Source: an uncultured bacterium
GTDB lineage: Bacteria > Pseudomonadota > Alphaproteobacteria > Sphingomonadales > Sphingomonadaceae
Direction: 5' to 3'
Length of the DNA: 57,757 bases
Assembly (NCBI GenBank): GCA_903884945.1
Contig: CAISGR010000163.1
Span: forward strand, 1-57,757
Position numbers and translations under genes: made by a program. The first letter of the stretch is position 1. The number at the start of each line of letters is the position of its first letter. Under the pieces are notes generated by a model. It ran no database searches. It was not told the DNA's origin and saw only the letters and a program-made list of their open reading frames with translations. This document shows, one piece after another, positions 38,240 to 47,963 of the stretch.

Positions 38240-38958
38240 TACTTCAGCAGGAAACGGACATTGACCGTGACGGTGACATCGGTTTCGCCTGCCGCGATCG
38301 CGGTCGATGCGTCCGCCTTGGCGCGCGCATACAGGATCGGCTGCGGCGTGCTGCCGTCATTCTGGCCGTTCTCCGAGATCGACAGGATCCGCGAAACGCT
38401 GAGACCGGCCGCCCCGGCATAGAGCTCAGCCCGGGCGCGGGCGCGCTTGACCGCATCGGCACGCGCTTCGTCCAGCGCCGCATCGGGCTGGTCGATCGAC
38501 AGGCTCGGTCCGTCGATCTGGTTTGCACCCTGCTTCACCAGCGTATCGAGGATCGCACCCGCCTTCGCGACGTCCCGAAAGCGGATCGCGACGGTATTGG
38601 TCGCCTGATAGCCGGTGATCACCGGCGCCTGGCCGTCGGCATAGCGATATTGCGGGCTGAGCCCGACATTCGCCGTGCGGATATCGCGCGGGGCAACGCC
38701 GGCACGCTTCAGCGCATCGAGCACCGCGGCGATGCGCTGGGCATTCTCGCCCAGCGCAGCGGCAGCAGTGGCGCCCTGGGTCACGACGCCCGCGCGGATC
38801 GTGGCGACATCGGGAACCCTTGTCGTCCGCCCTTCGGCGGCGACCTCGAGGACGGCGCCGTCAGTGATGATCGGCGGGGCAATTTGTGCCGCCGCCGGCG
38901 CGAGGGTGAGCGGCAGGGCCGCGAGCGCTGCGGCGGTCGCTAAATAACGCATCTTCAT
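38239..38958 (-). CDS. SIMPL (DUF541) domain periplasmic protein
   Basis: A 239-residue exported protein: signal peptide YLATAAALAALPLTLAPAAA, then the SIMPL pattern ITDGAVLEVAAEGRTTRVPD, VATIRAGVVTQGATAAAAL, IRTANVGLSPQYRYADG, and near the end VTVTVNVRFLLK. Members are linked to oxidative stress and signalling, but no reaction is known. The start and length fit the family. Confidence 0.9.
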   Translation of the reverse strand: MKMRYLATAAALAALPLTLAPAAAQIAPPIITDGAVLEVAAEGRTTRVPDVATIRAGVVTQGATAAAALGENAQRIAAVLDALKRAGVAPRDIRTANVGLSPQYRYADGQAPVITGYQATNTVAIRFRDVAKAGAILDTLVKQGANQIDGPSLSIDQPDAALDEARADAVKRARARAELYAGAAGLSVSRILSISENGQNDGSTPQPILYARAKADASTAIAAGETDVTVTVNVRFLLK

Positions 38959-39043
38959 ACTCCCGTATCGACCGGGCCGGTTGGCCCGCCCACCCGTCTT
39001 GCCGGCGATCAGGTCAACCGAAGCTGAACGGCCACCGGGGAAT

Positions 39044-39310
39044 TCAGCGCACCCGGCGCGTCATCACCACGCGGTACAGCGCCAGCAGGACGATCGCCCC
39101 CACCGTGGCCGCGACATAGCTCTCGATGCCCCTTTCGATATGCAGCCCCATCATCGGCGAGAGATAGCCAGCCAGCAGCGCCCCGGCGATGCCGATCAGA
39201 ATCGTCACGATGAACCCGCCCGGATCCTTTCCCGGCATGATGATCTTGCCGAGAACGCCTGCGACGAGACCAATGAGGATCCAGCCGAAAAAGGTGTTGT
39301 GCAGAAGCAT
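39044..39310 (-). CDS. Second GlsB/YeaQ/YmgE family protein
   Basis: An 88-residue protein with helices FGWILIGLVAGVLGKIIMPG and VTILIGIAGALLAGYL plus YVAATVGAIVLLALYRVVM. The KDPGGFIVTILIGIAGA segment is the canonical family motif and is closer to typical GlsB than the 37929 protein. A GGGAGTG ribosome site precedes the ATG. Confidence 0.9.
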   Translation of the reverse strand: MLLHNTFFGWILIGLVAGVLGKIIMPGKDPGGFIVTILIGIAGALLAGYLSPMMGLHIERGIESYVAATVGAIVLLALYRVVMTRRVR

Positions 39311-39464
39311 CGCTCACTCCCCTAGATTGCGGTCCGCTGCGCGAGACCGGACGCGAACCTCGCGCCCATGCCGGCGATATGCAACCGTTTCCTTACCATA
39401 ACGGCGCGATCCCCTTGCGAAAATCGGCCGAAACGGCCATGCCCCGCCGGCAGAAAACGACCCC

Positions 39465-39493
39465 TTGAGGTCGGTGACTTATTTCTCTAATAC
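39465..39493 (+). promoter_or_regulatory. Sigma-70-like promoter of the RND efflux operon
   Basis: TTGAGG at 39465-39470 and TAATAC at 39488-39493 are 17 bases apart. The first start codon follows 44 bases later. No regulator gene lies next to it. Confidence 0.6.
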
Positions 39494-39537
39494 AGTCCGA
39501 CACCAAAAACGGGCGCCAACAGGGGCGGGACGGGAAA

Positions 39538-40734
39538 GTGACGCATATGAACTATGGGCAGCCGACCTTCGGAAGCGACGATCACCTCGCCCTGCCCGGC
39601 GGGGAGGAGCGTCCGAATCGCCGCCGGTGGATCATCGCCGCAGTCGTCCTGGCGGTGCTGGTCGTCGCGCTGATCGCCTATGCCCTGTCGAGCGGCAAGA
39701 AGGACGGCGCCGCCACGGCCGATGCCGGCAAGGTAGAGCAGCTGCCGAGCGTGTCGGTGTCGGTGCCCGGCCGCCAGGCGGCGGCGCGCATCATCTCCGC
39801 CACCGGCACGCTTGCCGCGCGCCGCGAGATGCCGGTGGGCGTCGCCGGCGAAGGCGGCATGGTCACCCGTGTGCTGGTCGAGCCGGGCCAGTGGGTCAGC
39901 GCCGGGCAGGTGCTGGCGACGGTCGACCGCGCGGTACAGACCCAGACCGCTTCCTCGCTCGCGGCCCAGGTCAATGTCGCGCGCTCGGATGCGGCAATCG
40001 CCCAGTCCGAACTCGATCGCGCCCAGGCGCTGGTCAATCGCGGCTTCATCTCCAAGGCCGATCTCGAACGCAAGGCAGCAACCCGCGATGCGGCGGCGGC
40101 GCGGGTCCGCGTCGCCCAGGCGCAGCTGGCCGAGCAGAACGCGCGCAACGGCCGCCTCGATATCCGCGCCCCGGCCGCGGGGCTGGTGCTGACGCGCAGC
40201 GTGGAACCGGGCCAGATCATCGGCTCGGGCTCCGGGACCCTGTTCCGCCTCGCCAAGGGCGGCGAGATGGAAATGCGCGCCCAGCTGAGCGAGGCCGACC
40301 TGATCGGGTTGCCGGTCGGCGTTTCGGCCAAGGTCACGCCGGTCGGCGGCGACACGGCCTTTACCGGCCAGGTCTGGCAGGTGTCGCCGGTGATCGATCC
40401 GCAGACCCGCCAGGGCATCGCGCGCATCGCGCTCAGCTACAACCCGGCGCTCCGCCCGGGCGGCTTCGCCTCGGCATCGATCCAGCAGGGATCGACCGAC
40501 GTGCCGCAGCTGCCGAACTCGGCGATCCAGAGCGACGACCGCGGCAATTTCGTGTATGTCGTCGACAGCGACAACAAGGTGGCGCGGCGCGCGGTGAAGA
40601 TCGGCGAGGTTTCCGACAGCGGCGTCTCGATCGTCGAGGGACTGGCCGGCAATGAGCGGGTCGTGCTGTCGGCAGGCGCCTTCCTGAATCCGGGACAGAA
40701 GATCAAGCCGATCCTCCAGAAAACGCAGGGCTGA
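39538..40734 (+). CDS. RND efflux periplasmic adaptor (membrane fusion protein)
   Basis: A 398-residue protein starting at GTG (an ATG three codons later is also possible). A short cytoplasmic tail leads to one helix (RWIIAAVVLAVLVVALIAYAL). The lipoyl-type domain (VLVEPGQWVSAGQVLATVD), the coiled coil (AQSELDRAQALVNRGFISKADLERK) and the barrel (IRAPAAGLVLTRSVEPGQII) follow in the usual order. It pairs with the RND pump at 40740. There is no outer-membrane factor gene, so a shared TolC-like channel is inferred. Confidence 0.92.
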   Translation: MTHMNYGQPTFGSDDHLALPGGEERPNRRRWIIAAVVLAVLVVALIAYALSSGKKDGAATADAGKVEQLPSVSVSVPGRQAAARIISATGTLAARREMPVGVAGEGGMVTRVLVEPGQWVSAGQVLATVDRAVQTQTASSLAAQVNVARSDAAIAQSELDRAQALVNRGFISKADLERKAATRDAAAARVRVAQAQLAEQNARNGRLDIRAPAAGLVLTRSVEPGQIIGSGSGTLFRLAKGGEMEMRAQLSEADLIGLPVGVSAKVTPVGGDTAFTGQVWQVSPVIDPQTRQGIARIALSYNPALRPGGFASASIQQGSTDVPQLPNSAIQSDDRGNFVYVVDSDNKVARRAVKIGEVSDSGVSIVEGLAGNERVVLSAGAFLNPGQKIKPILQKTQG

Positions 40735-40739
40735 GTGCA

Positions 40740-43700
40740 ATGAGCTTCCGGAACATCTCCGCCTGGTCGATCCGGAATCCGGTTCCGTCGATCGTGCTGT
40801 TCTTCATGCTGACGGTCGCCGGCATCGTCAGCTTCAGCACGATGGAGGTGAACAACAATCCCGACATCGATTTCCCGGTGGTGATCGTGCAGATCAGCCA
40901 GCCGGGCGCGGCGCCGACCGAACTCGAAACCCAGGTCACCCAGAAGGTCGAGTCCGCCGTCCGCAGCCTGCAGGGTATCGACGAGATCAATTCGACCGTC
41001 ACCGAGGGCAGCTCGGTGACGATTGTCCAACTCAATATCGGCACGCCGATCGACCGCGCGGTCGAGGACGTGCGCAGCGCGATCCAGCAGGTCCGCTCCG
41101 ATCTGCCCGACGGCATCCTCGAACCGCAGGTCTCCCGCGCCAACACCTCGGGCGACGACCTGGCCAGCTATGCCGCAATCGGCACCGACATGACGATCGA
41201 GCAGCTGAGCTGGTATATCGACAATAATGTGTCGAAGGAGCTGCTGTCGGTTCCCGGCATGGCGACCGTCAGCCGCAATGGCGGCGTGAACCGCGAAATC
41301 CGCGTCATCCTCGATCCGGCCAAGCTTCAGGCGCAGGGCCTCACCGCGAGCCAGGTCAACCAGCAACTGCGCCAGGTGAACCTGAACGCAGCCGGCGGAC
41401 GGGCCGAAATCGCCGGATCCGAGCAATCGGTGCGCGTGCTCGGCAATGCCAAGAACGCCTATGACCTGGGCCAGACCCAGATTGCGGTCGGCAATGGCCG
41501 CTCGATCAAGCTCTCCGATATCGCGCAGGTGCGCGATCTCTATGCCGAGCAGCGCTCCGCATCGGAGATGAACGGCCGGCAGGTGCTGAGCTTCGACTTC
41601 CAGCGCTCCAAGGGCGCCTCGGACGTGTCGGTGTACAAGGGGGCCAAGGAAAAGCTCGCGGCGCTCGAGAAGCGCAACCCGAAGGTCCATTTCCAGCTGA
41701 TCTTCGACCAGGTCAAATATGCCGAGATGCAATATCACTCGGCGATGGAAGCAATGGTCGAGGGCGCGGTGCTCGCCGTCATCGTGGTGTTCCTGTTCCT
41801 GCGCGACTGGCGCTCGACCGTCATTTCCGCGCTGGCCATCCCGCTCTCGGCGATCCCGACCTTCTGGTTCATGGACCTGCTCGGCTTCAACCTGAACCAG
41901 ATGACGCTGCTGGCGCTGAGCCTGGTGGCCGGCGTGCTGGTCGATGACGCGATCGTGGAGATCGAAAACATCGTCAGACACATGCGCATGGGCAAGAGCG
42001 CCTATCAGGCGGCAATCGACGCCGCCGACGAGATCGGCCTCGCCGTGCTCGCCACCACCATGTCGATCGTCGCGGTGTTCCTGCCGGTCGGCCTGATGCC
42101 GGGCGTCTCGGGCCAGTTCTTCAAGAATTTCGGCCTGACCGTCGTCGTCTCGGTGCTGATGAGCCTTGCGGTCGCCCGCCTCGTGACCCCGATGATCGCC
42201 GCCTATTTCCTCAAGGCCCATGGCCAGGCGAAGCATGGCGAGGGGCGCCTGATGGATATGTACATGTCCACGCTGAAATGGACGCTGAACCATCGCTGGT
42301 CAGCGGTCGTCGGCGGCGTCGTTTCCTTCGCGCTGACCGTCTACCTGTTCAGCGTGCTGCCGATGACCTTCCAGCCCGACCAGGACCAGGATTCGAGCAC
42401 GGCGACGATCGAGATGGTGCCGGGCACGACGCTCGCCGAGACCAAGCTGGTCGTGCGCAACGTCGCCGATTTCCTGCAGAAGCAGCCCGACGTCGAATCG
42501 GTCTATTCGCGCGCCTTTGTCGGCAACGGCCGGGTCACGGCGATCTTCAAGCCCAAGAAATCCATGAAGAGCACGGATTTCGAGCGCTCGCTCGCGCCGA
42601 CGCTCGCGAAGATTCCGGACGCGCGCGTATCGTTCCGGTCGAGCAATGGCTGGGGCGGCAGCGGCCGCGACCTGACCGTGACGCTCGGTGGCGACGATCC
42701 TGCGCTGCTGACCGCGACGGCGATCAAGATCGTCGACCAGATGGCGAAATTGCCGGCGATCGTCGCGCCGCGCATCACCGGCGACCTGAAGCGGCCGGAG
42801 ATCGTGATCGCGCCGCGCATGGACCTGGCCGCCAGCCTCGGGGTGACGACCCAGGCATTGTCCTCGGCGATTCGCATCGCGACGCTGGGCGACATCGACC
42901 AGAACAGCGCCAAATTCTCGCTGTCCGATCGCCAGATTCCGATCCGCGTCGCGCTCGACCAGAATGCCCGCCAGCGGCTGTCGACGATCCAGAACCTGCC
43001 GGTCCAGACCGCGAACGGCGGATCGGTGCCGCTCAGCCTCGTCGCCGAGATCGGGTTCGGTGCCGGGCCGACCAAGATCGACCGCGTCGCGCAACAGCGC
43101 CAGATCACGATCGGCGCCGATCGCGGCAATGGGCCGGACGGCAAGCAGGTCGTCTCCAGCGTCGCGATGAAGCAGATCCACGATCTGCCGGCGATGAAGA
43201 ACCTGCCGGTCGGCATCAGCGAACTGACGCTCGGCCAGGCCAAATGGCAGGCCGAGATGGTGAACAACTTCCTCATCGCGGTGGCGGCGGGCGTCTTCCT
43301 CGTCTTTGCCGTGCTGGTGCTGCTCTATCGCCGGCTGCTGCCGCCCTTCGTCAACATGCTCTCGCTGCTGGTCGCGCCGCTCGGCGGGCTCATCGGCCTC
43401 CTCATAACGAACAATCCGGTGTCGATGCCGGTCTATATCGGCATCCTCATGTTGCTCGGCATCGTCGCCAAGAACTCGATCCTGCTGATCGATTTCGCAC
43501 TGGAGGAGATGAACAAGGGTGTCGAAACCGCCGCCGCCATCATCGATTCGGGGCACAAGCGCGCCCAGCCGATCGTGATGACCACGGTGGCGATGGTCGC
43601 CGGCATGGTGCCGACCGCGCTGTCGCTGAGCGGCGACGGATCCTGGCGCGCGCCGATGGGCATCGTCGTGATCGGCGGCCTCAGCCTGTCGACCGTGCTG

Positions 43701-43910
43701 ACGCTGCTGATCGTGCCCGCCAGCTTCAGCCTGGCGGTCGGCATCGAGCGCTGGATCGGGCCGAAGCTCGGCCGCCGGCTGCTCACCTATCGCCCCGGCG
43801 ACGACGGGCGCCCGGTGATCGACCATGACCCGACCCCGCCGCGCCTCGGCGGGAAGCCCGGAGCGATCCTCTATCGGCCGGGCGACGACGGGCCCCAGCC
43901 GGCGGAATGA
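40740..43910 (+). CDS. RND multidrug efflux permease (HAE1-type)
   Basis: A 1056-residue inner-membrane pump starting five bases after the adaptor stop. [20 protein letters not shown] is the first helix. The proton relay is in the fourth helix, [20 protein letters not shown], with the paired aspartates of HAE1 pumps, and the second half repeats the pattern ([20 protein letters not shown]). Two large periplasmic loops are present. Substrates cannot be predicted; drugs, solvents or lipids are possible. Confidence 0.95.
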   Translation: MSFRNISAWSIRNPVPSIVLFFMLTVAGIVSFSTMEVNNNPDIDFPVVIVQISQPGAAPTELETQVTQKVESAVRSLQGIDEINSTVTEGSSVTIVQLNIGTPIDRAVEDVRSAIQQVRSDLPDGILEPQVSRANTSGDDLASYAAIGTDMTIEQLSWYIDNNVSKELLSVPGMATVSRNGGVNREIRVILDPAKLQAQGLTASQVNQQLRQVNLNAAGGRAEIAGSEQSVRVLGNAKNAYDLGQTQIAVGNGRSIKLSDIAQVRDLYAEQRSASEMNGRQVLSFDFQRSKGASDVSVYKGAKEKLAALEKRNPKVHFQLIFDQVKYAEMQYHSAMEAMVEGAVLAVIVVFLFLRDWRSTVISALAIPLSAIPTFWFMDLLGFNLNQMTLLALSLVAGVLVDDAIVEIENIVRHMRMGKSAYQAAIDAADEIGLAVLATTMSIVAVFLPVGLMPGVSGQFFKNFGLTVVVSVLMSLAVARLVTPMIAAYFLKAHGQAKHGEGRLMDMYMSTLKWTLNHRWSAVVGGVVSFALTVYLFSVLPMTFQPDQDQDSSTATIEMVPGTTLAETKLVVRNVADFLQKQPDVESVYSRAFVGNGRVTAIFKPKKSMKSTDFERSLAPTLAKIPDARVSFRSSNGWGGSGRDLTVTLGGDDPALLTATAIKIVDQMAKLPAIVAPRITGDLKRPEIVIAPRMDLAASLGVTTQALSSAIRIATLGDIDQNSAKFSLSDRQIPIRVALDQNARQRLSTIQNLPVQTANGGSVPLSLVAEIGFGAGPTKIDRVAQQRQITIGADRGNGPDGKQVVSSVAMKQIHDLPAMKNLPVGISELTLGQAKWQAEMVNNFLIAVAAGVFLVFAVLVLLYRRLLPPFVNMLSLLVAPLGGLIGLLITNNPVSMPVYIGILMLLGIVAKNSILLIDFALEEMNKGVETAAAIIDSGHKRAQPIVMTTVAMVAGMVPTALSLSGDGSWRAPMGIVVIGGLSLSTVLTLLIVPASFSLAVGIERWIGPKLGRRLLTYRPGDDGRPVIDHDPTPPRLGGKPGAILYRPGDDGPQPAE

Positions 43911-43966
43911 TGCGTGGTCCGGCCCGATCCGGGACGGGATCGGACCACAAATCGACTTCGGACTTG

Positions 43967-43993
43967 AACAATCCCCGCTTTCGGGGATTGTTT
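43967..43993 (+). terminator. Terminator-like hairpin immediately before the DUF445 start
   Basis: A perfect 11-pair stem, AACAATCCCCG against CGGGGATTGTT, closes a four-base CTTT loop and ends in TTT, 57 bases after the RND pump stop and 5 bases before the ATG at 43999. It has the form of an intrinsic terminator for the efflux operon, but it also occupies the place of a ribosome site for the next gene. Confidence 0.7.
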
Positions 43994-43998
43994 CGGAC

Positions 43999-45264
43999 AT
44001 GAACCTGCTCGCCCGACCGCCCCGCAATGGCGAAACCATCCCGGCGGGGCTGCGCCAGATGCGCTGGATCGCCACCGGGCTGCTGATCCTGATGGCCGGA
44101 ATCTTCCTCGCCGCCCGTGCGCTCGCCCCCGTGCACCCGGCAATCGGCTTCGTGCGGGCCTTTGCCGAGGCAGCGATGGTCGGCGGCCTGGCCGACTGGT
44201 TCGCAGTCACCGCCCTGTTCCGCCACCCGCTCGGCCTGCCGATCCCGCATACGGCGATCATCCCGCGCAACAAGAACCGCATCGGCGAGACGCTCGCCGC
44301 CTTCCTTCGCGACAATTTCCTCATCCCGGGCGTCGTCGCGCGACGGATGCGCCAGCTCGACGTGGCCGGCGCCGCGGGGCGCTGGCTGGCGAGCCCGGCG
44401 GGAACCCAGGGGCGGCTGCGCGTGGGGGCGTCGCGCCTCGCGGCGGACATGCTCGACGCGTTCGACCAGCAACGCCTTGGCGGCATGGTCAAGACCACGA
44501 TCGGCCAGCGCCTCCGCGCCCTCGAAATCTCGCCCCTGCTCGGCCAGGCGCTCACCGCCGCCATCGCGGAAGGACGACACGCACCGCTGCTCGACGGGAT
44601 CATCCGCTGGGCCGCCAAGGTGCTCGCCGCCAACGAGCACATGATTCGCGCCATCGTGCACGAGCGCGCCGGATCAGTGATGCGCTGGACCGGCCTCGAC
44701 GAAACGCTGGCCAACAAGATCATCGACGGGCTGGACAAGCTGCTGGTCGACATGGCCGAGGATCCCGCGCATCCGCTGCGCGCCAAGGCCGAGGAAGGCC
44801 TGGCGTCGCTTGCCCAGGACCTGCAGCATGACGAGCGGATGCGCGAGCGGGTCGAGGGGCTGAAAGCCGAGATCATCGACAATCCGGCGATGCAGGCCTG
44901 GCTGGATGGGCTGTGGGAGCAGGCGCGCGCGGCGCTGCTGCGCATCGCGCGCGATCCCGATGCCGCACTGACCGGCCAGCTGGGCGATGCGCTGCGCCAG
45001 CTCGGCGGCACGCTGCAACAGGATCCGATGCTCCGCGCGACGATCAACCGTTTCGTGCGCCGCGCCACGGTGGGCATGGCCGCCGATTATGGCGACGGGA
45101 TCGTCCGCCTCGTCTCCGAGACGGTGCGCGGCTGGGATGCCCGCACGATCACGCGCCGGCTCGAGAATGCGGTGGGGCGCGACCTGCAATATATCCGCGT
45201 GAACGGCACGCTCGTCGGCGGCCTGGTCGGCCTGCTTCTCCACGCCGTGGACGTGCTGCTGTGA
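43999..45264 (+). CDS. DUF445 family membrane-anchored protein
   Basis: A 421-residue protein starting at MNLLARPPRNGETIPAGLRQ. Early helices (RWIATGLLILMAGIFLAARAL, AIGFVRAFAEAAMVGGLADW) are followed by the DUF445 signature DWFAVTALFRHPLGLPIPHT and IIPRNKNRIGETLAAFLRDNF. A long helical domain ends in a last helix (LVGGLVGLLLHAVDVLL). The family is uncharacterised. No ribosome site is available because a hairpin precedes the ATG; a downstream start such as MRWIATG would remove conserved residues. Confidence 0.85.
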   Translation: MNLLARPPRNGETIPAGLRQMRWIATGLLILMAGIFLAARALAPVHPAIGFVRAFAEAAMVGGLADWFAVTALFRHPLGLPIPHTAIIPRNKNRIGETLAAFLRDNFLIPGVVARRMRQLDVAGAAGRWLASPAGTQGRLRVGASRLAADMLDAFDQQRLGGMVKTTIGQRLRALEISPLLGQALTAAIAEGRHAPLLDGIIRWAAKVLAANEHMIRAIVHERAGSVMRWTGLDETLANKIIDGLDKLLVDMAEDPAHPLRAKAEEGLASLAQDLQHDERMRERVEGLKAEIIDNPAMQAWLDGLWEQARAALLRIARDPDAALTGQLGDALRQLGGTLQQDPMLRATINRFVRRATVGMAADYGDGIVRLVSETVRGWDARTITRRLENAVGRDLQYIRVNGTLVGGLVGLLLHAVDVLL

Positions 45265-45268
45265 GCCG

Positions 45269-45955
45269 CTATCGCTCCCAGTCGACGATCGGCCAGCCGC
45301 GCTCGCGCGCAAGTGTGCGCAGCGGCCCGTGCGCGTTGACCGCAAACCCTTCGTCCGCCCAGCCGAGCACGGGCGCATCGGACACATGATCCGAATAGAA
45401 GCGCACGTGCGTGTCGGCGCGATCGATACCCTGCGCCGCCATCCACGCCTCGATCATGCGCAGCTTGCCGGGGCCGTAGCAATTCTCGCCCGAGATGCGC
45501 GCGCGCAGCATCTCGTCGAGATGCTCCACCTCGGTTGCGACGACATCGTCGAAGCCGAGGCGCTCGGCGATCGCCGCGGCGTAGAAGCGGTAGGACGCGG
45601 TCGCCATGACCAGACGGTAACCGGCCGCGCGATCGGCCGCGATCTGTGCGCGCGCGCCGGCGAAGACCCCGGTGGCGACGACCCGATCGGCAAAGCTGCC
45701 GGCGACGCGCCGCGCATCGGCGATGTGCAGCCGATGCCCGAGCAGGAGACGTTGAGTCATCTGCTTGAGCTGCGCCCGGTCGATCGCCTTCAGCGCATAG
45801 GCAGCGGTCGCGAGCCCTGCGAACGGCAACAGGGCGAGCCGCCACGGCGCTTCGCTGCGTGCCGTGCGGACCAGGAAGGACATCCAGGTCGGCGCATGGG
45901 TGATCGTCTTGTCCATGTCGTAAATGGCAAGCTTGTGCGAGGCGGGCGTTTCCAT
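45269..45955 (-). CDS. HAD-IB family phosphatase
   Basis: A 228-residue protein with the HAD nucleophile motif LAIYDMDKTITHAPTW (DxD), the motif II threonine in YRLVMATASYRFYA, and motif III and IV residues in GKLRMIEAW and FYSDHVSDAPVLGWAD. HAD-IB enzymes include phosphoserine phosphatase-like proteins; the substrate here is unknown. It is divergent from the Mla operon. Confidence 0.88.
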   Translation of the reverse strand: METPASHKLAIYDMDKTITHAPTWMSFLVRTARSEAPWRLALLPFAGLATAAYALKAIDRAQLKQMTQRLLLGHRLHIADARRVAGSFADRVVATGVFAGARAQIAADRAAGYRLVMATASYRFYAAAIAERLGFDDVVATEVEHLDEMLRARISGENCYGPGKLRMIEAWMAAQGIDRADTHVRFYSDHVSDAPVLGWADEGFAVNAHGPLRTLARERGWPIVDWER

Positions 45956-46017
45956 CGGTCCATCCTATGCACGGCGCGGCTTGCCGATCCAGCGCGATTG
46001 CACCAATGGTGCCGCAT

Positions 46018-47124
46018 ATGACTGAGATGGCCGCTTTCTCGCACGAACGGGCCGCCGGCGGCGACGTCCTGCGATTCACCGGCGATCTCTCGCTCGCGCA
46101 GATCGGCGACCTGCCCGAGCGGCTGCGCGGCTATGACGGCCCCGTCGACCGGATCGACCTTAGTGGAATCAGCCGGATCGACACGATCGGCGCCTGGCTG
46201 GTCCACCGCTTCGCCATGCAGCGCGGCGCGAAGATCGATGGCCTCAACGCCGACAGCAAGCATCTGCTCGAACAGGTCGAGGCCGCCGACCAGCCGGTCG
46301 CGATGCGGCCCGCTGCGGAGATCGGCTTCGTCCGGGTCGTGGGCGAGATCGGCGATGCGCTCGTCATCGGGATCAAGACGCTCTACGGCCTGCTCGGCTT
46401 TCTCGGCGCCACCGTGATCGCGTTCGGCAGCGTCATCAAGCATCGCCGGTTCCGACTCAATGCAACTGTCCAGCGCTTCGAGGTGGTCGGCGTGACCGCG
46501 CTCGGCATCATCGGGCTGATGAGCTTCCTGATCGGCATCGTCATCGGCCAGCAGGGGGCAGTCCAGCTCCGGCAGTTCGGCGCCGAAGTGTTCACGATCA
46601 ACCTGATCGGCCGCATCACGCTGCGCGAACTGGGCGTGCTGATGACGGCGATCATGGTCGCGGGCCGGTCCGGATCGGCCTTCGCCGCACAGATCGGCAC
46701 GATGAAGCTGACCGAGGAGATCGACGCGATGCGCACGATCGGCGTATCGCCGATGGAGGCGCTGGTGCTGCCCCGGGTGATCGCCGCGGTCGTGATGATG
46801 CCGCTGCTCGGCTTCTACGCCTCGCTGATCTCCATCATCGGCGGCGGGCTGTTCTGCTGGATTTCGCTCGGCATTCCCCCGATCACCTTCGTCCAGCGCA
46901 TCCGCGAGGTCGTACCGATCACCGATCTCTATGTCGGGCTGGTCAAGGCACCGGTATTCGGGGCGATCATCGCGATCGCCGGATGCTTCCAGGGCATGCT
47001 GGTGGAGGCGGATGCCGAGCAGGTCGGCATGCGTACCACCTCGGCCGTCGTGCAGGCGATCTTCCTCGTCATCGTGCTCGACGCGTTCTTCGCGGTGTTC
47101 TTCACCTGGATCGGCTGGACATGA
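46018..47124 (+). CDS. mlaE: Mla-type ABC permease with N-terminal STAS domain
   Basis: A 368-residue protein. Two further ATGs lie upstream and one downstream; I choose 46018 (MTEMAAFSHERAAGG). The first 100 residues resemble a STAS domain (LRFTGDLSLAQIGDLPERL, IDLSGISRIDTIGAWLVHRF), equivalent to MlaB fused to the permease. The MlaE part has FEVVGVTALGIIGLMSFLIG and the hallmark LGVLMTAIMVAGRSGSAFAA plus EEIDAMRTIGVSPMEALVLP. With the next three genes it forms a lipid transporter of the outer-membrane asymmetry type. Direction of transport is not implied. Confidence 0.92.
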   Translation: MTEMAAFSHERAAGGDVLRFTGDLSLAQIGDLPERLRGYDGPVDRIDLSGISRIDTIGAWLVHRFAMQRGAKIDGLNADSKHLLEQVEAADQPVAMRPAAEIGFVRVVGEIGDALVIGIKTLYGLLGFLGATVIAFGSVIKHRRFRLNATVQRFEVVGVTALGIIGLMSFLIGIVIGQQGAVQLRQFGAEVFTINLIGRITLRELGVLMTAIMVAGRSGSAFAAQIGTMKLTEEIDAMRTIGVSPMEALVLPRVIAAVVMMPLLGFYASLISIIGGGLFCWISLGIPPITFVQRIREVVPITDLYVGLVKAPVFGAIIAIAGCFQGMLVEADAEQVGMRTTSAVVQAIFLVIVLDAFFAVFFTWIGWT

Positions 47125-47963
47125 CGCCCTCGCACGACGACGAGATCGTCATCTCGGTCCACGGCCTCAAGAACAGCTTCGGCGAGCAGATCGTGCATGA
47201 GGGCCTCGATGTGGAGGTGAAGCGCGGCGAGATCTTCGGCGTGGTCGGCGGATCGGGCACGGGCAAATCGGTGCTGATGCGCTCGATCATCGGGCTGCAG
47301 GTGCCCGACGAAGGCGAGATCACCGTATTCGGCGAGAATACGATCGACCGCGACGAGACCGACGCGACCAATATCCGCAAGCGCTGGGGCGTGCTGTTCC
47401 AGGGCGGCGCGCTGTTCTCCACGCTGACGGTGGCGGAAAACACCCAGGTGCCGCTGCGCGAATTCTATCCGGGGCTCGGCCAGACGCTGCTCGACGAAAT
47501 CGCCGCCTACAAGGTCGTGATGACCGGCCTGCCCCCCGATGCGGGGCCGAAATATCCGGCCGAACTGTCCGGCGGGATGCGCAAGCGCGCCGGCCTGGCC
47601 CGCGCGCTGGCGCTCGATCCGGAACTGCTGTTCCTCGACGAGCCGACCGCCGGCCTCGATCCGATCGGCGCCGCCGCGTTCGACGAGCTGATCGCCTCGC
47701 TGCAGAAGACCATGGGGCTGACCGTGTTCCTGATCACCCATGATCTCGACACGCTCTATGCGATTTGCGACCGGGTCGCAGTGCTTGCCGACCAGAAGGT
47801 GATCGCTGTCGGCACGATCGACGAACTTCTCGCGTTGGACCATCCGTGGATCCAGGAATATTTCAAGGGCCCGCGAGGCCGGGCCGCCACGGCGACGCTC
47901 GAACACCAGCGGCACACGGCGGCATCCGCCGACAAGACAGCCAAGACAGGGGCTAGCGACTGA
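47121..47963 (+). CDS. mlaF: Mla-type ABC ATPase
   Basis: A 280-residue ATP-binding subunit starting within the mlaE stop (ATGA). Walker A is GGSGTGKSVLMRSI, the signature is LSGGMRKRAGLARAL, and Walker B is LLFLDEPTAGLDP with the switch histidine in FLITHDLDTLYAI. FQGGALFSTLTVAEN is the Q-loop typical of MlaF/Mkl. The C-terminal tail of about 35 residues is rich in Ala, Thr and Lys. Confidence 0.94.
   Translation: MTPSHDDEIVISVHGLKNSFGEQIVHEGLDVEVKRGEIFGVVGGSGTGKSVLMRSIIGLQVPDEGEITVFGENTIDRDETDATNIRKRWGVLFQGGALFSTLTVAENTQVPLREFYPGLGQTLLDEIAAYKVVMTGLPPDAGPKYPAELSGGMRKRAGLARALALDPELLFLDEPTAGLDPIGAAAFDELIASLQKTMGLTVFLITHDLDTLYAICDRVAVLADQKVIAVGTIDELLALDHPWIQEYFKGPRGRAATATLEHQRHTAASADKTAKTGASD

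Noticed and set aside
42300..45077. 925-codon reverse frame across the RND pump and DUF445 gene
   Set aside because: Antisense to conserved proteins, low-complexity Arg/Ala/Asp composition.
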